From: Pandoraea fibrosis
Lineage (GTDB): Bacteria; Pseudomonadota; Gammaproteobacteria; Burkholderiales; Burkholderiaceae
Length of the DNA: 64,000 bases
NCBI RefSeq assembly: GCF_000807775.2
Contig: NZ_CP047385.1
Coordinates: 4,712,001 to 4,776,000 of the forward strand
Direction: 5' to 3'
The position numbers and the translations under genes are program-made. Positions 27,436-35,871 of the stretch are shown piece by piece. The stretch's first letter is position 1. Each line of letters begins with the position of its first letter. The notes under the pieces were generated by a model. It was given only the letters and a program-made list of their open reading frames with translations. It searched no databases and had not been told where the DNA came from.

Positions 27436-28257
27436 TCAGTGACGCGCTTCGCCTCCCCATGTAATGAAGCGGTGCTCGAACCACTCGACGGCGTAATAGA
27501 ACAGCACGCCGAGCAGCGATACTTCGACGAGTGCCGCAAAGACCAGCGGCATCTGCATCTGTGTCGAGGCGAACTGAATCACGTAGCCCAGCCCTGCCGA
27601 GGCGCCGGCAAATTCACCGACGATGGCGCCGATGACGCTCAACGTGATCGCGACCTTGATACCGGCCATCAACGCGGGCAACGAGTGAGGGATCTGCACG
27701 CGCATCAGAATCTGGGTTCGTGTTGCGCCGACCGACTTGAGCAGCGCCACCAGATTCGGATCGGCCGAGCGCAGGCCCACCAGCATGTTCAGTGCCACCG
27801 GGAAGAACGCCATCACGACGATGAGAAGAATCTTGGGCATCAGGTCGTAGCCGAACCAGAGCACGAATATCGGCGCGAGCGCGATCTTGGGCACGTTCTG
27901 GAAGACCACCATCAACGGATAGACAGCGCTGCCCAGCCGCTCGAAACGCGCGATACAGATGGCAAGGGCCGCGCCCACCACGGAGGACAGCACGAATCCG
28001 TAAAGCACCTCTCGCGCCGTCACCCACGCGGCGGCGGCAAGTTCGGACTGCTTCGCCACCAATGCACCGACGATCTGCGTGGGTGTCGGCAACACAAATG
28101 CCGGCACATCGAACACGCGTAATCCGGCTTCCCACAGCACCAGCAACGCGATCATCAGCGCGACTCCCGGCCCGGCGCGCCACAGACCGCGAAAGGGTTT
28201 CGGGGCGGCACGGCCGCGCGCGCCAGCCGGTACGACGTCAGTTGGCGACGCACTCAT
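27436..28257 (-). CDS. ABC transporter permease, SsuC/TauC type
   Basis: 273 residues, six hydrophobic segments, with the EAA-type loop near KSVGATRTQILMRVQIPHSL. The N-terminal 40 residues are cytoplasmic and basic. Its ATG overlaps the stop of the ATPase gene (ATGA), so the two are coupled. Confidence 0.93.
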   Translation of the reverse strand: MSASPTDVVPAGARGRAAPKPFRGLWRAGPGVALMIALLVLWEAGLRVFDVPAFVLPTPTQIVGALVAKQSELAAAAWVTAREVLYGFVLSSVVGAALAICIARFERLGSAVYPLMVVFQNVPKIALAPIFVLWFGYDLMPKILLIVVMAFFPVALNMLVGLRSADPNLVALLKSVGATRTQILMRVQIPHSLPALMAGIKVAITLSVIGAIVGEFAGASAGLGYVIQFASTQMQMPLVFAALVEVSLLGVLFYYAVEWFEHRFITWGGEARH

Positions 28258-29111
28258 GATGTCCTCCCGGCCCGATGGCCCTCTTTGAGACGTTTGCGCA
28301 GATGCGAGGCCGTCTGGGCAAATGCCAGCGTGGCGTAACTATCTTCGTTGCGGGGATACGCCAGCGGCACCGTCAGACATTCGAGAATGCGCGCGGGCCC
28401 GGTCGCCATGACCGTGACTTCGCGCGACAGGAATACGGCTTCGTCAATCGAGTGCGTCACGAAAACGATCGTCTTGCCTGTGCGCTTCCAGAGATCGAGC
28501 AGAAAATCGCTCATCTCCTCGCGGGTGATGGCATCGAGCGCGCCGAACGGTTCGTCCATCATCAGCACTTCCGGATCGAGCGCCAACGCTCGCGCGATCG
28601 AGACACGCTGCCGCATGCCACCGGACAACTGCGACGGCTTGCGATCCACCGCATGCCCCAGCCCCACGATGTTGAGCAATTCGAGCGCGCGCGTGCGAAT
28701 GGCATCCTTGTCGCGCAGCGTGCCAACCAATTCCATCAGCAGACAGACGTTATCGAACGCGCTCTTCCACGGCATGAGCGCCGCATCCTGAAACACCAGG
28801 CCGATGCGACGCTGCCGGACCGCCTCGGCCGGCGTCATGCCGCCCACGCTTACCCGGCCGGTCGTGGGCGCCTGCAATCCCGCAAGCACCTTGAGCAGCG
28901 TGCTTTTGCCACAGCCGGACGGCCCCACCAGCGAGGTGAATCCGCCGCGCTCGACCGACAAATGAATGTCGTTGAGCACACGATTGATACGCCCCTGCGT
29001 CTCGAAATCGACGCAAAGACCGCTGACGCTGATGTACGGCTCAGACGATGTCGTCGCCGTCGCCGTCGAGCGGGTCCGCGGCGACATCTCCGGCTGATCG
29101 GGACTTGCCAT
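28254..29111 (-). CDS. ABC transporter ATP-binding protein, SsuB/TauB type
   Basis: 285 residues with Walker [18 protein letters not shown], signature [17 protein letters not shown], Walker [20 protein letters not shown] and switch region [17 protein letters not shown] start at 29111 ([10 protein letters not shown]), giving a Ser/Thr-rich N-terminal tail of about 25 residues before the nucleotide domain. Confidence 0.93.
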   Translation of the reverse strand: MASPDQPEMSPRTRSTATATTSSEPYISVSGLCVDFETQGRINRVLNDIHLSVERGGFTSLVGPSGCGKSTLLKVLAGLQAPTTGRVSVGGMTPAEAVRQRRIGLVFQDAALMPWKSAFDNVCLLMELVGTLRDKDAIRTRALELLNIVGLGHAVDRKPSQLSGGMRQRVSIARALALDPEVLMMDEPFGALDAITREEMSDFLLDLWKRTGKTIVFVTHSIDEAVFLSREVTVMATGPARILECLTVPLAYPRNEDSYATLAFAQTASHLRKRLKEGHRAGRTS

Positions 29112-29195
29112 AGGGAGACTCCAGTCTTGCTGTTTTATTGGAATATCGCCGCGCCCCGGTGAGCACGCGGCAAGCACGTCTGCATCGATGCCCGC

Positions 29196-29789
29196 TTACC
29201 CTGCGCTCGTGGCTTTCACGAACGCCGGACGCTGCTCGATGCGGGCCAGCCATGCCGTAATGCCGCGCAACGCCGGCAACTCGAACGGGAAATTCACGCA
29301 GCGCTTGACCAGCGGTGCCAACGCCACGTCCGCGAGACTGAACGACTGCCCGGCACACCACGGCACCTCACGCAGATGGGTGTCCAGAATCTTCAGCTCG
29401 GCAGCGAGGTTCGGCCCTGTATCGGCGGACTGTTCATCCTTCGGCTTCTTCGCGTCCTTGAAACCCGCGAGATAGACCGGGTTGAGCGATGCCAGTGTCC
29501 AGTCCATCCAGCGCTCGACGAACGTGCGCTGCGCGGGATCGTCCGGATACAGCGACGCGTGCCGACTCGCGAGATAGCGCAGGATCGTGTGCGACTCCCA
29601 GATGACGAGGTCGCCGTCGGCGAGCGTGGGCACCTTGTTGGTCGGATTCATCGCAAGGTATTCCGGCGTGCCGGTGTTGCCGAACTGGCGGCCGTAATCC
29701 AGCCGCTCGTAGGGCTTGCCCAGTTCCTCGAGAAGGAAGATGACTTTCTGCACGTTGCCGGATGTTGCACGTCCGTAGAGCTTCAGCAT
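29196..29789 (-). CDS. Glutathione S-transferase
   Basis: 197 residues. N-terminal thioredoxin-like domain LKLYGRATSGNVQKVIFLLE, the cis-Pro/SNAIL-like region NPTNKVPTLADGDLVIWESH, and an all-helical C-terminal domain ending with PWCAGQSFSLADVALAPLV. In ring-cleavage operons GSTs act as maleylpyruvate isomerases or remove thiol adducts; with the gentisate-type dioxygenase three genes upstream, a maleylpyruvate-isomerase-like role is attractive but not proven. Confidence 0.92.
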   Translation of the reverse strand: MLKLYGRATSGNVQKVIFLLEELGKPYERLDYGRQFGNTGTPEYLAMNPTNKVPTLADGDLVIWESHTILRYLASRHASLYPDDPAQRTFVERWMDWTLASLNPVYLAGFKDAKKPKDEQSADTGPNLAAELKILDTHLREVPWCAGQSFSLADVALAPLVKRCVNFPFELPALRGITAWLARIEQRPAFVKATSAG

Positions 29790-29836
29790 GTCGGTGTCCT
29801 CAGGTGATGTTCAGTGTCTTGGCCGATTCAATGGCT

Positions 29837-30208
29837 TCACAGCGGCCGGTAAGCGATGCATTCGATCTCGATGCGCGTCGTAATCACGGCGCGCGCCTCG
29901 ACGGTGGTCCGCGCGAGGCGACCGTCGGGGAAGAACTCCTTGAACACGCCGTTGTATCGGCCGAAGTCGCGGGCGTCTTCGAGATAGACCGTCGCCTTGA
30001 CGACATCGGCCAGATCGCACTCCGCTTCGCGCAGTGCGCGTTGCACGGCCAGGATCGTTGCGCGGGTCTCTTCCTCGATCGTGCCGCTGACCATGCGCCC
30101 CTCTTCGTCCTTGGCGACCTGCCCCGAGACGAAAACGTAGTCCCCCGCCCGAACCGCCGGATGGAACGGCAGGTTGGGGTTCTTTTTGCCATGTACCGAA
30201 ATCGTCAT
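29837..30208 (-). CDS. RidA/YjgF-family enamine/imine deaminase-like protein
   Basis: 123 residues. PAVRAGDYVFVSGQVAKDEE, ECDLADVVKATVYLEDARDF and EFFPDGRLARTTVEARAVIT match the Rid family; the substrate-binding Arg aligns with RIEIECIAYRPL near the C-terminus (I-R-I-E type, here TRIEIE). Rid proteins hydrolyse reactive enamines or imines. In a catabolic operon this suggests an amino-substituted intermediate. Confidence 0.88.
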   Translation of the reverse strand: MTISVHGKKNPNLPFHPAVRAGDYVFVSGQVAKDEEGRMVSGTIEEETRATILAVQRALREAECDLADVVKATVYLEDARDFGRYNGVFKEFFPDGRLARTTVEARAVITTRIEIECIAYRPL

Positions 30209-30242
30209 TACCGTCCTCTTCGTTGTCGTGGGCGTCCGGCGG

Positions 30243-31373
30243 TCATCCCGGGAAGCATTCGATGATGTCGACGCCCTGCTGCCGGTCGAGCAGATACACG
30301 AGACCCCGGTCGTCGATCGTGACGTCGTTGGATGAGGCACGCTCGCAACCGGCGGGGGCGTCAGGTTCGTAGAAGGCAATCTCCTTGGGCGCAAACGGAT
30401 CGGCGATATCGACCAGCCGCATGCCCTTGGCGAACCATGCAAACGGCAACGTCGTTCCCACAAAGCGCTCCGAGGGCTGGTGACACCCCGACATCGGTTC
30501 GCGCGGCGCGCCGTCGGGATCGACACCGGCCACCTGAAACGTCGATATCGGCATCGGCTGGCGTTCGTCGGTGATGTCGTAGACCCAGGCGAACGACGGG
30601 GGCGACGGGCGCAGTTTGGCGACGTCTTCGTCCGCCACCACCATGACGCGACGCCCTTTGACGAGGCCCGGGATCGGCAAGGCGGTGTGCGTCGGGTGCG
30701 GATGGGCCGGGCTGCTGTTGATGCCGGAGACCAGCTTCGGCGACGACATATCCGAGATATCGAGAATGAAGAAGCCGTGGTGCCAATAGGAAACGTAAAG
30801 GCGATCGCCCATGCGCAGCGGGTGATGACACCGCGGGCGCACGTAGTCGTCCCACGGATATTCCTCGCCTGCGCCGACGTTCTGCCCCGGAATCCACCAG
30901 CGCCCCACTTCCTCGGGGCACTCGGGCTTCGCCAGATCGAGGATCTTGACGATGTTGCCGACGAAGCCTTCCGCCGTTGGCGAGATATAGGCGTAGCGGC
31001 CATCGAAGTCGTAGCGATGCACTCCGCCGGCCTCACCGCCGGAATACCAGCGCGAGATCAGCCGCGGCTCGGACGGTCGCGTGATATCGAAAATGCCGAG
31101 CCCACCGCCAAAGTCCGGCGCGCCTTCGCGAAATTTCTCGTAGTTCACGAGCATCACGCCGTCCTGCACGCGAACCTTGTGCGAATGCCAGCCCATCGGC
31201 ACTTCAAGCGTTGCCAGCAAGCGTGGATGCTTGGGATCGGAGACGTCGTAGATCGACGTGCCCGCTGGCGGACGCATGTGCGAGACATACAGGATGTTGC
31301 GATCGATCCACACCTGCCCGCCACCGGGGCAGTCGATGTGGCTCACGAGCCGCGTGTTCCACGCCTTGGCCAT
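30243..31373 (-). CDS. LVIVD-repeat beta-propeller protein
   Basis: 376 residues made of repeating blades with a D(V/I)(S/T/A)DP core: SIYDVSDPKHPRLLATLEV, LGIFDITRPSEPRLISRW, VKILDLAKPECPEEVG, FFILDISDMSSPKLVSG, AWVYDITDERQPMPIS and MRLVDIADPFAPKEIAF. His-rich positions (GWHSHKVRV, CHHPLRM, HPHPTHTALP) resemble the metal sites of selenium-binding or lyase-type propellers. No signal peptide, so cytoplasmic. A propeller enzyme or scaffold within a ring-cleavage operon is unusual; function unknown. Confidence 0.8.
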   Translation of the reverse strand: MAKAWNTRLVSHIDCPGGGQVWIDRNILYVSHMRPPAGTSIYDVSDPKHPRLLATLEVPMGWHSHKVRVQDGVMLVNYEKFREGAPDFGGGLGIFDITRPSEPRLISRWYSGGEAGGVHRYDFDGRYAYISPTAEGFVGNIVKILDLAKPECPEEVGRWWIPGQNVGAGEEYPWDDYVRPRCHHPLRMGDRLYVSYWHHGFFILDISDMSSPKLVSGINSSPAHPHPTHTALPIPGLVKGRRVMVVADEDVAKLRPSPPSFAWVYDITDERQPMPISTFQVAGVDPDGAPREPMSGCHQPSERFVGTTLPFAWFAKGMRLVDIADPFAPKEIAFYEPDAPAGCERASSNDVTIDDRGLVYLLDRQQGVDIIECFPG

Positions 31374-31384
31374 GGAGGCGCCCC

Positions 31385-32524
31385 TTAGTCGAGAAGCATG
31401 ACGTCGCCGCCAGCGGTCTTGCCCCAGCGTTGGAGCAGGCCGAACGCACGCAAGGCCGGCTCGTCGCTCGCGATGAATACGATGGCCGGCTGCGTGGTGC
31501 TCGTATTCTCGTATTCGGCCCACGTCCCGCCGGGTACGGCAAGCGTGTCGAACTGTTTCGTCACGAAGGTTTCGCCATCGAGCACGGCCCGCACTTCGCC
31601 TTCCATCGGCGAGACCAGCAGACTGGCCGTCTGCTTCATCGGCAACGTGCGCTCGCCGGGACGCAGCATCTGCATGAAGAACGTCATCGTCTTGTAGACC
31701 GGGCCCCCTCGCAGCGGATCGACATACTCGATACGCAATCCTTCGTATGCGTTCTCCGCCCACTCGCGATGCTTCTCCAGCAGCTCGCGCACGGCTTCGT
31801 AGCGATAGATGAACATCGGCGACGAGCCATTGGCGCCGCGCCGGTGGTCGACAAAGCGGGGCATCAGCCCGCCAGCGCCATAGGTGATCGCCGAGTAATC
31901 CGCAGGAAAGCGCGCGGATTGCTTGCGCATGACGGCACCGCCTTCGCTGTAGTCGTGATCGAACGAGAGTGCGTTGAGCGTTTCGACCAGCGGGTAATCG
32001 AGCACCGACAGGTTGATGGCCGGCTCATTGCCGACGTTGCCATGGTTATGCCAGGTGTCGCGCGGCGTGAGCACCATGTCGCCCGGCCCGAATACCACGT
32101 CCTCGCCCTCGACGCCGGTGAAGTTTTGCGATCCGGTCAACCCGAGCCGGATCGCACTCGCCGTGTGGCGATGCGGCGGCATGATCTCGTTCGGATCGTT
32201 GAGCCGGTAGGCCGTGTACATGGTGGTCACGGTCGCTCGTCTCGGCTTGAGCCCCGGATTGGTCAGGATCAACGAGCGGCGATCTGAGTCGGCGGTGGAA
32301 ATCAAGCGCGCGGACTGCTGCAACAGCGGTTCAAGCACTTCCTGGTACCGCCAGACATAGGGCACTGCACGCTGGCCCTGCATCAGTTGCTTGATCTCGT
32401 CGTGTTCGACGTCCGAGCTTCTGGCCCAAAACGGGAACAGATGCGCGTTGCCAATCTCCTCATACATCTGCCGGGTTTCCTGTTCGCTGGAGCGAACGGT
32501 GGCGTCCTGCGTGGCTTGCATCAT
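31385..32524 (-). CDS. Gentisate 1,2-dioxygenase-like bicupin
   Basis: 379 residues, the length of gentisate 1,2-dioxygenase and 1-hydroxy-2-naphthoate/salicylate dioxygenases. First cupin carries the iron ligands H118 and H120 (PPHRHTASAIRLGL) and H159 (TPRDTWHNHGN); the second cupin (PMKQTASLLVSPMEGEVRAV) lacks them, as usual. It should open a hydroxybenzoate ring between adjacent hydroxyl- and carboxyl-bearing carbons. First gene of the 22679-32524 operon, with a strong GGAGGT site and operator-like repeats upstream. Confidence 0.88.
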   Translation of the reverse strand: MMQATQDATVRSSEQETRQMYEEIGNAHLFPFWARSSDVEHDEIKQLMQGQRAVPYVWRYQEVLEPLLQQSARLISTADSDRRSLILTNPGLKPRRATVTTMYTAYRLNDPNEIMPPHRHTASAIRLGLTGSQNFTGVEGEDVVFGPGDMVLTPRDTWHNHGNVGNEPAINLSVLDYPLVETLNALSFDHDYSEGGAVMRKQSARFPADYSAITYGAGGLMPRFVDHRRGANGSSPMFIYRYEAVRELLEKHREWAENAYEGLRIEYVDPLRGGPVYKTMTFFMQMLRPGERTLPMKQTASLLVSPMEGEVRAVLDGETFVTKQFDTLAVPGGTWAEYENTSTTQPAIVFIASDEPALRAFGLLQRWGKTAGGDVMLLD

Positions 32525-32834
32525 GCTGCGCTACCTCCGAGTGGGGTTTCACGAACCGCTGATGCAAACGATTAGATCAATACAAATTTTTTGTGTCAAC
32601 CAAAAATGTATTTGGTCGTTTTGGTTGATATACTTTGGTTGAATTTTTGGTTGAACCAACCTCCAACCATGGGAGGCGAAAAAAACTCACCAGAACGTTG
32701 ACTGCAAAGCTTGATGACGAATTAGCAAAGCATCCAGTGCGTTAGCCGATGGTTACAAATTCCGCTATCATGCTGCCTCGAAGATTTTTTTGGCATGCAA
32801 CCAGATGCCTTGGTTGTGGCAAAGAGAAAAAGTG
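32525..32834. promoter_or_regulatory. Divergent control region with TTGGTTGA repeats
   Basis: 310 bases, strikingly AT-rich at 32570-32655. It holds the inverted repeat ACCAAA-N6-TTTGGT at 32599-32616, the palindrome TTGGTTGAACCAA at 32647-32659, and direct copies of TTGGTTGA at 32621, 32635 and 32647. The GGT/ACC half-sites are what FadR-type GntR proteins recognise, so these are probable operators for the regulator encoded at 32835, controlling both directions. Confidence 0.65.
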
Positions 32835-33470
32835 ATGGTCGATTTGGTTGAGAGTTTGCGAAGTCGCCTCGCCAACGGCGACGCGCTGCCGGCAGAACGT
32901 CAGTTGGCAGACGAGCTGGGCGTGAAACGTCACCAGTTGCGTAATGCACTGAAGGTGCTGCGCGATGAAGGCGAGCTCGAATCTCCGCGCGGGCGAAGCG
33001 AGGGACAGTCCCGGCGCAACGGAGAAATATTGGCCGGGCACACGAATGTGCTGGAGGTGATCGAACTTCGGTTGGCGCTCGAGCCATTTCTGGCGCGTCT
33101 GGCGGCGGTCAGGGCCACACCGGTCGAAATTTCGCGCATCGAGCGCGCGGCCACGACATCGCCTGGCGCCGATCGGGGATCGACGGACCTCGCGTTTCAC
33201 CGAGCGGTCGCCGCGGCGTCTGGCAATGCCCTGGCTGCCGACATCTATCAGATCATCCGGCGAGTCGGCTCCGACATTCGCCTACACGTGCAGCAACCGG
33301 TGCCGCATTGCCCGGACCGTATCCGGCAGCGTGACCGGGAGCATCAGGCGATAGCGCAAGCCATTCGGAATCGGGCTCCCGATCTGGCCGAAACGGCAAT
33401 GCGCGAGCATTTGATCCGCGTGCGGGAGCAGATCATGGCGCGGATGGTGCCGGGGAGTCAGAGCAATTAG
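32835..33470 (+). CDS. GntR-family regulator, FCD subfamily
   Basis: 211 residues: MVDLVESLRSRLANGDALPA, ERQLADELGVKRHQLRNALK (winged helix) and an FCD-like helical domain (VLEVIELRLALEPFLARLAA; DLAFHRAVAAASGNALAAD; RDREHQAIAQAIRNRAPDLA). Divergent from the gentisate-type dioxygenase gene with operator-like repeats between them. A TTG 45 bases upstream opens the frame further but the ATG at 32835 matches the family N-terminus. Confidence 0.9.
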   Translation: MVDLVESLRSRLANGDALPAERQLADELGVKRHQLRNALKVLRDEGELESPRGRSEGQSRRNGEILAGHTNVLEVIELRLALEPFLARLAAVRATPVEISRIERAATTSPGADRGSTDLAFHRAVAAASGNALAADIYQIIRRVGSDIRLHVQQPVPHCPDRIRQRDREHQAIAQAIRNRAPDLAETAMREHLIRVREQIMARMVPGSQSN

Positions 33471-33492
33471 CGAGCCGTAGCGAACGGCTCGC
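33470..33492 (+). terminator. Hairpin overlapping the regulator stop codon
   Basis: GCGAGCCGT / ACGGCTCGC form a perfect 9-bp stem with a 5-base loop that begins on the last base of the FCD regulator stop codon. No T-run follows, so it may be a Rho-assisted end or a 3-prime stabilising hairpin in this convergent region. Confidence 0.45.
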
Positions 33493-33613
33493 CGCCGCCG
33501 GATCGGTCGGCCGCGCATCACGCCGCAGGGGCCAGTGCGATGCGGCCGTGCCGAAGACGAACGCTCGACGGCACGGCGAGGAAGCCCCCCTCTTTCAAGG
33601 GCAATCCCTTTGC

Positions 33614-34411
33614 TTACCAGGAAGGAATGACCGTCCCGTTGAACTTGGCGAGAATCAACTGCTTGATTCGGTCGGACTCGAAGATTTTGATGAAGCGGGC
33701 GATGCGCGGGTCGTCCTTGCGATCGGCCCGGGCTGCCCAGATGATGGCCCACTGCGAGGTCCTGTCTTCGAGCAACAGCGCGTCCTTGGGATTGAGGCCG
33801 GCCAATACGCCCTTATTCAGATTCACAACGCCGGCATCCACATCGACCAACACGCGCGGTACCTGGACTTCATCAAGCAGCACGATCTTCAGGTGCTTCG
33901 GATTCTCGGCAATGTCGGACAAGCCAACATTGATGCCCGAGCCGGGCTTGAGCTTGATCAGTCCAGCCTTCTGCAACAGAAACAAGGCGCGCGCTTCGTT
34001 AGCCGGATCATTCGTAATGGCGATCTTGGCGCCGTCGGGCAGACGATCGAGAGACTTCACTTTGACCGAGTAGATGCCGGCAGGAGCCACATAGCTGGGT
34101 TTGATCGACACGATCTTGTACCCGCGCGACTCGTTTTGTCTGAGCATGTACGGTACGTGCTGGAAATTGTTCAGATCGATGTCGCCGGCCTGCGTCGCCT
34201 CATTGATCTGCGTCGGCTCCGTGAATTCGATGACCTTCACGGGGAATCCTTCCGCATTGGCAATCTTGGCGGCCTCTTGCAGGAAGTCGCTGTAGGGACC
34301 GGGCGAAGCGCCCACACGCAGCGGTTTGTCGGCAGCAATAGCCGGCGCGACCGAAGCCAGAGAGACGGCGGCATATAACAAGCTTGTCTTGGCGAGGCGA
34401 AGCAGATTCAC
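33614..34411 (-). CDS. MetQ/NlpA-family substrate-binding protein without lipobox
   Basis: 265 residues from a GTG at 34411 with GGAAG in front. NlpA-family core: LRVGASPGPYSDFLQEAAKI, FTEPTQINEATQAGDIDLNN, NDPANEARALFLLQKAGLIK and TSQWAIIWAARADRKDDPRI. MetQ proteins are normally lipoproteins; here the signal ends SVAPAIAADKP with no Cys, so the protein should be soluble in the periplasm. No MetN or MetI genes adjoin it. The gene context (racemase-like, CMD, DadA-like) suggests an amino-acid-like ligand. Confidence 0.88.
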   Translation of the reverse strand: MNLLRLAKTSLLYAAVSLASVAPAIAADKPLRVGASPGPYSDFLQEAAKIANAEGFPVKVIEFTEPTQINEATQAGDIDLNNFQHVPYMLRQNESRGYKIVSIKPSYVAPAGIYSVKVKSLDRLPDGAKIAITNDPANEARALFLLQKAGLIKLKPGSGINVGLSDIAENPKHLKIVLLDEVQVPRVLVDVDAGVVNLNKGVLAGLNPKDALLLEDRTSQWAIIWAARADRKDDPRIARFIKIFESDRIKQLILAKFNGTVIPSW

Positions 34412-34559
34412 GATGGTCTTCCGAAGGTCGAAGTTGCGTTGAGTGGATGAGAAGTCTGTCGATGGAAATGGCGCTGGACGCGAAACGTTTCGCACGCCGT
34501 CATGCGCATGTCTCTTAGTCGGGTCAACCGCGGATAGGCGCCGGCAACCCCGGGACGGC

Positions 34560-35282
34560 TTATTCCGGCGCAAAACGCCGAGGGCGCAGTCCCGCCTGAA
34601 ACCAGTTCACCAGCGAAACCGTGTCATAGACGGGCACGCCATAAGTGGCCTGAATATCGGCAGAAAACGGCGCCAGATTCGTGCACTCAAGGACGATTGC
34701 CGCCACGCTCCGGTGCTCGCTTACAAGACGGCCAGCCAACGCCAGCACCTCCCGGCGCAGCGTTGCATACGGCACCGTGTCGTCGCCCTCGCGAATGGAG
34801 CGCACGAACTCGGAGTCCTGTGGCATGCCCAATACCGGCGTGTCGGGATCGATGCCAACGGCTTCCAGATACCTGCCGTTCAGCGATTCGGCGTTGTAGG
34901 TGAGAATGCCGACCTGCTTATCGGAGGCGATCAAACGCTTGACGATCGGCACCTGAAGCAGCGCACTGGTCGCCACAGGAACGCCGCAATCGTCGGCCAA
35001 CGCTTGCTGGTAGATGGAGAGGAAGCCGCAGGTGGTCGTGATGCCGTCGACACCCGCCTCCACCAACTCGCGCGCCGCCTTCTTGAACGGTTCCAGCAGG
35101 CTAATGTTGTGCAGTTCGGTCATCTTCGCAGGGACTGCCTCGTCCACGATGCGGTATTGCACCGGGAACGGCCAGGTGCCAGCGTGTCCGATGTCTCCCA
35201 GATAGCGCCGGAAATGCGTCTTCACCATCAGGATGCCGACGCTCGCGCCGTAGTAGGTTTTGGAGCGGATGGGGGCGTTCAT
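34560..35282 (-). CDS. Asp/Glu/hydantoin racemase-superfamily protein
   Basis: 240 residues. Both catalytic Cys of the superfamily are present: GITTTCGFLSIYQQALA and AIVLECTNLAPFSADIQ. The region FPVQYRIVDEAVP is shared with the paralog at 54950, which is roughly 40-50% identical by eye. Members include aspartate racemase, hydantoin racemase, maleate isomerase and arylmalonate decarboxylase. I start at the ATG at 35282 (AGGAA upstream); an ATG two codons earlier is possible. Nine bases downstream of the CMD gene. Confidence 0.87.
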   Translation of the reverse strand: MNAPIRSKTYYGASVGILMVKTHFRRYLGDIGHAGTWPFPVQYRIVDEAVPAKMTELHNISLLEPFKKAARELVEAGVDGITTTCGFLSIYQQALADDCGVPVATSALLQVPIVKRLIASDKQVGILTYNAESLNGRYLEAVGIDPDTPVLGMPQDSEFVRSIREGDDTVPYATLRREVLALAGRLVSEHRSVAAIVLECTNLAPFSADIQATYGVPVYDTVSLVNWFQAGLRPRRFAPE

Positions 35283-35291
35283 CGTCATTTC

Positions 35292-35819
35292 CTATTGAGC
35301 GGCCGGGTCTTGCAGGTAACTGTCGATATCGACTTCCAGCAGGCTGTTGAAGATATTGGTGGCGACCATGGTGCCGCCGAAACCGATCAGGTTGACGATG
35401 GCGGTATCGTCGAACCGATCCTTCAGGCGAACCCACAGGCTGTCGTCTAATGACTTGGCCCGCTTGCCGCCGATGGTGCTGCCCAGTTCGGTGAGCAGTT
35501 GCTCCGTCTCGGTCGGTTCAAAGTCGCGTGCGTCGACGCCCTCGGCCTTGAGTGCCTGACGGAAAAAGGTGGAACACAGCAGGCAGTCCGAGCCGGAGGA
35601 GATCGCGAAGGCGTAGACATTGAAAGCCCGCTTACCCAGCAATTTGATCAGTTCGGCTTTGATCAGATACGACCCGTGATAGGCCTGATGGGCCGCAAGG
35701 GAATGCAGGATCGTGCCCTTCATGTTGGTGACGCGACCAACGCGCGCGATCTCTTCGTCGTAAGCCAGCTGGCGTTGAGCGTCGAGGGTCTCGCGTTCGA
35801 CCCGTTTGATACGTGCCAT
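35292..35819 (-). CDS. Carboxymuconolactone decarboxylase-like protein
   Basis: 175 residues, AhpD-like helical fold. The CxxC is present (SSGSDCLLCSTFFRQALKAE) but the His normally three residues after it is Phe, so peroxidase chemistry is doubtful. LHSLAAHQAYHGSYLIKAEL precedes it. AAGGA site before the ATG at 35819. Sits between the DadA-like and racemase-like genes in one direction. Confidence 0.82.
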   Translation of the reverse strand: MARIKRVERETLDAQRQLAYDEEIARVGRVTNMKGTILHSLAAHQAYHGSYLIKAELIKLLGKRAFNVYAFAISSGSDCLLCSTFFRQALKAEGVDARDFEPTETEQLLTELGSTIGGKRAKSLDDSLWVRLKDRFDDTAIVNLIGFGGTMVATNIFNSLLEVDIDSYLQDPAAQ

Positions 35820-35871
35820 GGAAATCCTTTCTTGAGAGGTAGTAAGTCCGGGGATCGCAGGATCGGAACCC

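Noticed and set aside
32391..32642. 83-codon plus-strand frame
   Set aside because: Runs through the start of the dioxygenase gene and the operator region; hydrophobic end comes from AT-rich promoter DNA.
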